From contig JAGVPB010000029.1 in NCBI GenBank assembly GCA_020052415.1, forward strand, positions 1 through 56,718: 56,718 bases of DNA, read 5' to 3'. Shown here piece after piece: positions 53,170 to 56,718 of the stretch (position 1 is its first letter; each line of letters starts with the position of its first letter). The translations under genes and the position numbers were made by a program. Below the pieces are notes generated by a model that saw only the letters and a list, made by a program, of their open reading frames with translations, had not been told where the DNA came from and made no database searches. This DNA is from Bacteroidales bacterium (GTDB taxonomy: Bacteria; Bacteroidota; Bacteroidia; Bacteroidales; JAADJA01).

Positions 53170-54534
53170 TTATACTGGCGCTGTTACTTTTTTGCCCAGA
53201 TCATTGAGATCCATGCCATCAAAATTCCCTGAACTCATCATTAAAAGGTTTTTATTTTTCCAGTCAATTCCATGAAGGTCGCTCAATAGTTTCTGAGAAT
53301 CTGTATAAACTTCAGCTCCGGAATTTCCAAAAGCATCCTTCACCTGATCCTTTGTTATTGGCGGCAGTTTCTTCAATGCAATTGTGTGAGGATTGAAATA
53401 GATTTTCGCAATATCTGCATTATCGAGACAACCTTTATAATGGCTGAGAAAATTACTGCTCAGGCTGCTGAATGTATGAAGTTCGATACATGCAACCAGT
53501 TTCCTTTCTGGAAATTGCTTTTTTACAGCATTGGTCGTTGCTATGAGCTTTGAAGGTGAATGGGCAAAATCCTTGAAAACAGTTGTGGTTTCATTTTGAG
53601 CAACCAGTTCAAGCCTCCTTGAGGCTCCCGCAAAGCTCTGAATGGCGGTATAAAAATCTTTATCGGCAATTCCCAGTTCATTGCAAATAAGTCTTGCTCC
53701 TTCCAGGTTCAGCAGGTTATGCTCACCAAAAACCTTCAATGCGAATTTCTTATCCCGGAAAAGAATCCATGTAATTCCATTTTCAATCACATATTCAGGA
53801 ATACTATAAGACAATGTATTGATGTCTTTTCTGGCATTAGACCCTATTTTGCGAACATTTTCATCGTTATTGCAATAAATCAATGTTCCTTTGGGAGAAA
53901 TCAGGTTCGCAAACTGCCGGAACTGGTTAATATAATTTTCGAAAGTCGGAAAAACGTTGATGTGATCCCATGCAATGCCGCTGATCAGGGCAATATCCGG
54001 TTTGTATAAATGGAATTTGGGCCGGCGGTCGAGAGGCGAAGTCAGGTACTCATCGCCTTCAAGGATCATGACTGGTGCATCTTCTGTAATTTTCACCATG
54101 ACTTCGAAACCTTCCAGCTGGGCTCCTACCATGTAATCGCAATCTTTTTGACAAAAGTTCATTACATGAAGGATCATTGAAGTTATTGTCGTCTTTCCAT
54201 GGCTTCCACCAATTACAACCCGTTTTTTATTTTTTGATTGTTCATAAAGGAATTGAGGGTAAGAAAATATTTTTAATCCCAATTCATTTGCTTTCAGCAA
54301 TTCGGGATTATCTGAACGGGCGTGCATTCCCAGGATGACCGCGTCCAGTTCATTTGTGATCTTATCAGGATTCCAGCCTTCGGTGGCGGGGAGAATATCA
54401 TACTTTTTCAACCTGCTTTTGGAGGGTTCAAAGATTTCGTCATCAGAACCGGTAATCTGATAGCCTTTCTTAACGAGAGCAATAGCAAGGTTGTGCATGG
54501 CGCTTCCACCAATGGCGATAAAATGTACTTTCAT
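53170..54534 (-). CDS. mpl: UDP-MurNAc : tripeptide ligase Mpl
   Basis: A 454-residue Mur-family ligase of cell-wall recycling that joins UDP-MurNAc to L-Ala-gamma-D-Glu-meso-DAP. The N-terminal Rossmann-like text IAIGGSAMHNLAIALVKKGY and ITGSDDEIF is followed by the ATP loop GSHGKTTITSM, then ILEGDEYLTS, SGIAWDHINVFPTFENY and FGEHNLLNLEGARLI, and the Mur ligase C-terminal FKDFAHSPSKL. The ATG at 54534 was chosen over the in-frame ATG at 54552, because MKVHFIAIGG is the family start. It is divergent from the MBL gene. Confidence 0.92.
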   Translation of the reverse strand: MKVHFIAIGGSAMHNLAIALVKKGYQITGSDDEIFEPSKSRLKKYDILPATEGWNPDKITNELDAVILGMHARSDNPELLKANELGLKIFSYPQFLYEQSKNKKRVVIGGSHGKTTITSMILHVMNFCQKDCDYMVGAQLEGFEVMVKITEDAPVMILEGDEYLTSPLDRRPKFHLYKPDIALISGIAWDHINVFPTFENYINQFRQFANLISPKGTLIYCNNDENVRKIGSNARKDINTLSYSIPEYVIENGITWILFRDKKFALKVFGEHNLLNLEGARLICNELGIADKDFYTAIQSFAGASRRLELVAQNETTTVFKDFAHSPSKLIATTNAVKKQFPERKLVACIELHTFSSLSSNFLSHYKGCLDNADIAKIYFNPHTIALKKLPPITKDQVKDAFGNSGAEVYTDSQKLLSDLHGIDWKNKNLLMMSSGNFDGMDLNDLGKKVTAPV

Positions 54535-54628
54535 GAAGTTCGTTTTCCGCAAAAATAGAAAATATGAGCCGCGAATGCACGAATAGCCGATTTTTATATT
54601 TGCTCATTCACTGCTAACCTTTTAGTGT

Positions 54629-54636
54629 TATTTTTG
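54629..54636 (+). promoter_or_regulatory. Predicted -7 element for the MBL-fold gene
   Basis: TATTTTTG matches TAnnTTTG 17 bases before the ATG at 54654. TTC, not TTG, sits at the 19-base spacing. Confidence 0.45.
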
Positions 54637-54653
54637 CCGGCAATTATTGAACT

Positions 54654-55496
54654 ATGAAAATATTTCCGATCATAGCCGAGAACTGGAAAATGGATGGCGG
54701 TGTGGCTTTCGGGGTAGTTCCTCAAACCATCTGGAAAAAGCTTGCTGAACCGGACGAGTTTAACCGGATTAAAATTACCAGCCGCTGTCTTTTGGTAGAA
54801 GATGGTAACAGGTTGGTTATAATTGATACGGGAATGGGAAGGAAGCAAAGCGAAAAGTATTATGGTTACCGTCATCTTTTTGGGGATGAAAATCTTGAGG
54901 TTTCATTCACGAAAGTCGGTTATAGCTTTGATGATGTTACCGACGTGCTTTTTACCCATCTTCACGATGATCATTGTGGAGGAGCCGTTAGATTAGATTC
55001 AAACAGAAATCCTGAACTGGTATTTAAAAATGCAGTTCATTATTGCTCGGAAGCGCAATGGAACTGGGCAATGAATCCCAACAAAAGGGAGATCGGTTCT
55101 TACTTTAAGGAAAACCTTCTGCCCATTGAAAAATCAGGAAAACTACAGTTGTTAAAGAAGGAAGGCAATCTCACTGAAAATATCAGTTACCGGTTTTTCA
55201 ACGGACATACTCAGGGCTTGATCGTTCCATTTATAAAATTCAAAGAAACAACGGTTGTCTTTCTGGCTGACTTCATTCCGGCATCATCGCATATTCCGAT
55301 TCCCTTTATTGCCAGTGTTGATATTCAACCGCTGGTTGCATTAAAAGAAAAGGAAATATTCCTGAAAGAAGCTGCCGATAAGAGTTACATTCTGGTGTTT
55401 GAACACGACCATGAAACGGAATGTTGTACGGTAAAGCATTCGGAGAAAGGAGTTATAATTGACAGGACGGGCCGGCTTAAAGAAATGTTGAATTAA
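54654..55496 (+). CDS. Metallo-beta-lactamase-fold hydrolase
   Basis: A 280-residue cytoplasmic MBL-fold enzyme. The metal motif THLHDDHCGG (HxHxDH) lies at residues about 101-110; later ligands appear as FNGHTQG and VFLADFIP, with VFEHDHETE near the end. The family includes quorum lactonase-like and other hydrolases, and the substrate is not identifiable from the sequence. It is divergent from mpl. cysH follows 66 bases later in the same direction but probably has its own start signals. Confidence 0.9.
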   Translation: MKIFPIIAENWKMDGGVAFGVVPQTIWKKLAEPDEFNRIKITSRCLLVEDGNRLVIIDTGMGRKQSEKYYGYRHLFGDENLEVSFTKVGYSFDDVTDVLFTHLHDDHCGGAVRLDSNRNPELVFKNAVHYCSEAQWNWAMNPNKREIGSYFKENLLPIEKSGKLQLLKKEGNLTENISYRFFNGHTQGLIVPFIKFKETTVVFLADFIPASSHIPIPFIASVDIQPLVALKEKEIFLKEAADKSYILVFEHDHETECCTVKHSEKGVIIDRTGRLKEMLN

Positions 55497-55562
55497 GAAC
55501 AGCAGAACAACCGAAATAAGAATGCAGAATTAATTCATTTCATAAAGTATAAATTAAATCAG

Positions 55563-56255
55563 ATGATCAAAGAGCTTAATAATAGATTCAGAAATAAACC
55601 GGTAAATGAGGTTTTAAGTTTCTTTCTGAAAGAGTACAAGGGGAAAATTGCGTTTGCCTCCAGTCTCGGCGCGGAGGACCAGGTTTTAACACATCTGATC
55701 GCAGCTATTGATCCTGAAATTAGGATATTTACTCTGGATACCGGGCGACTTTTTCAGGAAACTTATGACCTTATCGAACGGACAAACAGCCGGTATAAGA
55801 TTAGAATGGAAATCTATTTCCCGGAAGCACATCGGGTTGAAAAGATGGTTCATGAAAAAGGGATCAACCTGTTTTATGAAAGTGTTGAAAACAGGAAGTT
55901 GTGCTGTCATATCCGTAAAGTTGAGCCATTGCGTCGGGCATTGAATGGTATGGATATTTGGATCACCGGCCTTAGGCGGGAACAATCATTTAACAGAAAT
56001 AACATGGAGCTGGTGGAAGCCGATGAATCGCATAAGGGCTTGTTAAAGCTGAATCCTTTGATAGACTGGACTCATGAAATGGTCTGGGATTTTATCAAAG
56101 AGCGTAATATTCCTTATAACACACTTCATGATAAAGGATTTCCAAGCATCGGCTGCCTGCCTTGTACACGGGCCGTCGAACCCGGAGAAGACATTCGTGC
56201 GGGGCGCTGGTGGTGGGAAATGGAAGGGAAAAAGGAGTGCGGGCTGCATGAGTGA
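55563..56255 (+). CDS. cysH: Adenylyl-/phosphoadenylyl-sulfate reductase
   Basis: A 230-residue sulfonucleotide reductase of assimilatory sulfate reduction. The PP-loop region is IAFASSLGAEDQVLTHLI (residues about 29-46), followed by FTLDTGRLFQETYDL, RRALNGMDIWITGLRREQS and the C-terminal ECGLH with the catalytic cysteine. LCCHIRKVEPL and GCLPCTRAV supply the CC...CxxC cysteines that bind a [4Fe-4S] cluster, so the APS-reducing form is most likely. It yields sulfite from adenylyl sulfate using thioredoxin. Partner genes (cysDN and others) lie outside the window. Confidence 0.93.
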   Translation: MIKELNNRFRNKPVNEVLSFFLKEYKGKIAFASSLGAEDQVLTHLIAAIDPEIRIFTLDTGRLFQETYDLIERTNSRYKIRMEIYFPEAHRVEKMVHEKGINLFYESVENRKLCCHIRKVEPLRRALNGMDIWITGLRREQSFNRNNMELVEADESHKGLLKLNPLIDWTHEMVWDFIKERNIPYNTLHDKGFPSIGCLPCTRAVEPGEDIRAGRWWWEMEGKKECGLHE

Positions 56256-56269
56256 AAACTGAGTACTTT

Positions 56270-56484
56270 TTACTTTGTCCAACCTTCGATCTCAATCCCT
56301 TTTATTCCGTTGAATTCTTTAACACTATTTGTCACCTTCACCAGGTTATGAGTTATCGCTGTAGCTGCAATTAACAAATCAAATTCGTCAACAGGAGTTC
56401 TGGTTTTTCTTAATCGTGCTTTTTCAGATGCATAAAAATCTAATGAATGAGATAGAAAATACAATTATTGGTGTCAATTAAATA
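56270..56484 (-). pseudogene. Decayed vapC (PIN-domain toxin)
   Basis: Two pieces of one PIN-domain toxin remain on the minus strand. Bases 56484-56440 encode YLIDTNNCIFYLIH then a stop, matching the VapC N-terminus (LIDTN aspartate motif) but without a start codon. A different frame from 56464 down to 56270 encodes SLDFYASEKARLRK, DEFDLLIAATA (conserved PIN aspartates) and the end IKGIEIEGW. About 60 residues between the pieces are deleted, so the toxin should be inactive. Confidence 0.75.
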
Positions 56485-56489
56485 CCTGT

Positions 56490-56618
56490 TCAAAATCCTT
56501 CAGTTTTACGGTAAAATGTTCTGCTCTCCCGAATATTTGCAATCAGATTTTCGGCAGAATCACTTTTATCCCACCCTCCGAAAGCTTTTAAAAATAGTCT
56601 CTTTTTATCATCAATATT
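56490..56618 (-). pseudogene. Decayed vapB-like antitoxin C-terminus
   Basis: A 42-codon minus-strand frame ending at 56490 reads AFGGWDKSDSAENLIANIRE, then SRTFYRKTEGF, the typical C-terminus of Phd/VapB antitoxins that binds the PIN toxin. No start codon or N-terminal DNA-binding part is present in frame. It ends 5 bases before the vapC remnant, the normal antitoxin-toxin order. Confidence 0.65.
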
Positions 56619-56718
56619 TTACTCCCCATTTTTTAGACCACGAAATTACTTTTCTTAATTGAAATTAATAATATTAGTTGTTGTTGTATTGCTGTTAATA
56701 TCGGGAAATAACTCGGAG

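Noticed and set aside
1-56718. tRNA, rRNA, CRISPR arrays, insertion sequences with transposase, and prophage
   Set aside because: None recognised: no CCA-ended cloverleaf candidates, no regularly spaced repeats with unique spacers, no transposase, integrase or phage structural genes.

Overview
The window reads as a chromosomal segment of a member of the Bacteroidota (Bacteroidales/Marinilabiliales-like), roughly 38-40% G+C by eye. Support: start-proximal TAnnTTTG promoter elements, several with TTG 19 bases upstream; Por-type (T9SS) C-terminal sorting domains on four secreted proteins; a fused CcoNO oxidase subunit; an Mpl ligase; and few Shine-Dalgarno sequences. No rRNA, tRNA, CRISPR array or prophage was recognised.

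Layout. 1-3323: two tandem secreted DUF2341 proteins (the first cut by the window edge), the second carrying a GH43/32-like propeller. 3921-6155: dnaX and a PlsC-type acyltransferase. 6179-8214: ptb-buk butyrate (or branched-chain acyl) phosphotransferase/kinase operon. 8386-11952: fatty acid desaturase, NHL propeller protein and an outer-membrane barrel. 12201-22760: an alpha-glucan locus, with a minus-strand operon (very large secreted GH57-like enzyme, GH13 amylase, alkaline phosphatase, DUF2185 protein, 7-TM protein) divergent from a protein made of four starch-binding-like repeats. 22868-26098: outer-membrane protein, S41 protease lipoprotein, and a secreted alkaline-phosphatase-superfamily protein. 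26313-28197: a type II restriction-modification pair of MjaI (CTAG) type. 28300-33349: alaS, M23 peptidase, MerR regulator, hldD. 33834-38328: secreted T9SS/C1q-like proteins. 38391-42673: MDR oxidoreductase, gmk, yicC, Ste24-type M48 protease. 44799-50727: cbb3 oxidase operon ccoS-ccoNO-ccoQ-ccoP-ccoG-ccoH-safE. 50839-56255: secreted EEP nuclease-like protein, mpl, metallo-beta-lactamase-fold hydrolase, APS-reductase-type cysH. 52501-53166 and 56270-56618 hold toxin-antitoxin remnants.

The most interesting signal is a roughly 220-residue C-terminal module shared by four otherwise unrelated secreted proteins (ending at 540, 16279, 22760 and 50839). It has a conserved beta-rich part, then two dockerin/EF-hand-like calcium loops, and ends in SQVP/TQVP/SQIP. 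It replaces the T9SS domain that other exported proteins here carry, so it may be a second surface-sorting or assembly tag. It links the glucan enzymes, the four-repeat binding protein, the propeller protein and a nuclease-like protein into one putative extracellular system.

Other points: a methyltransferase with a catalytically dead-looking SNase-like tail beside extreme CTAG scarcity; a decayed vapBC; a 7-bp tandem repeat that abuts the hldD promoter; and several low-complexity or palindromic intergenic blocks.
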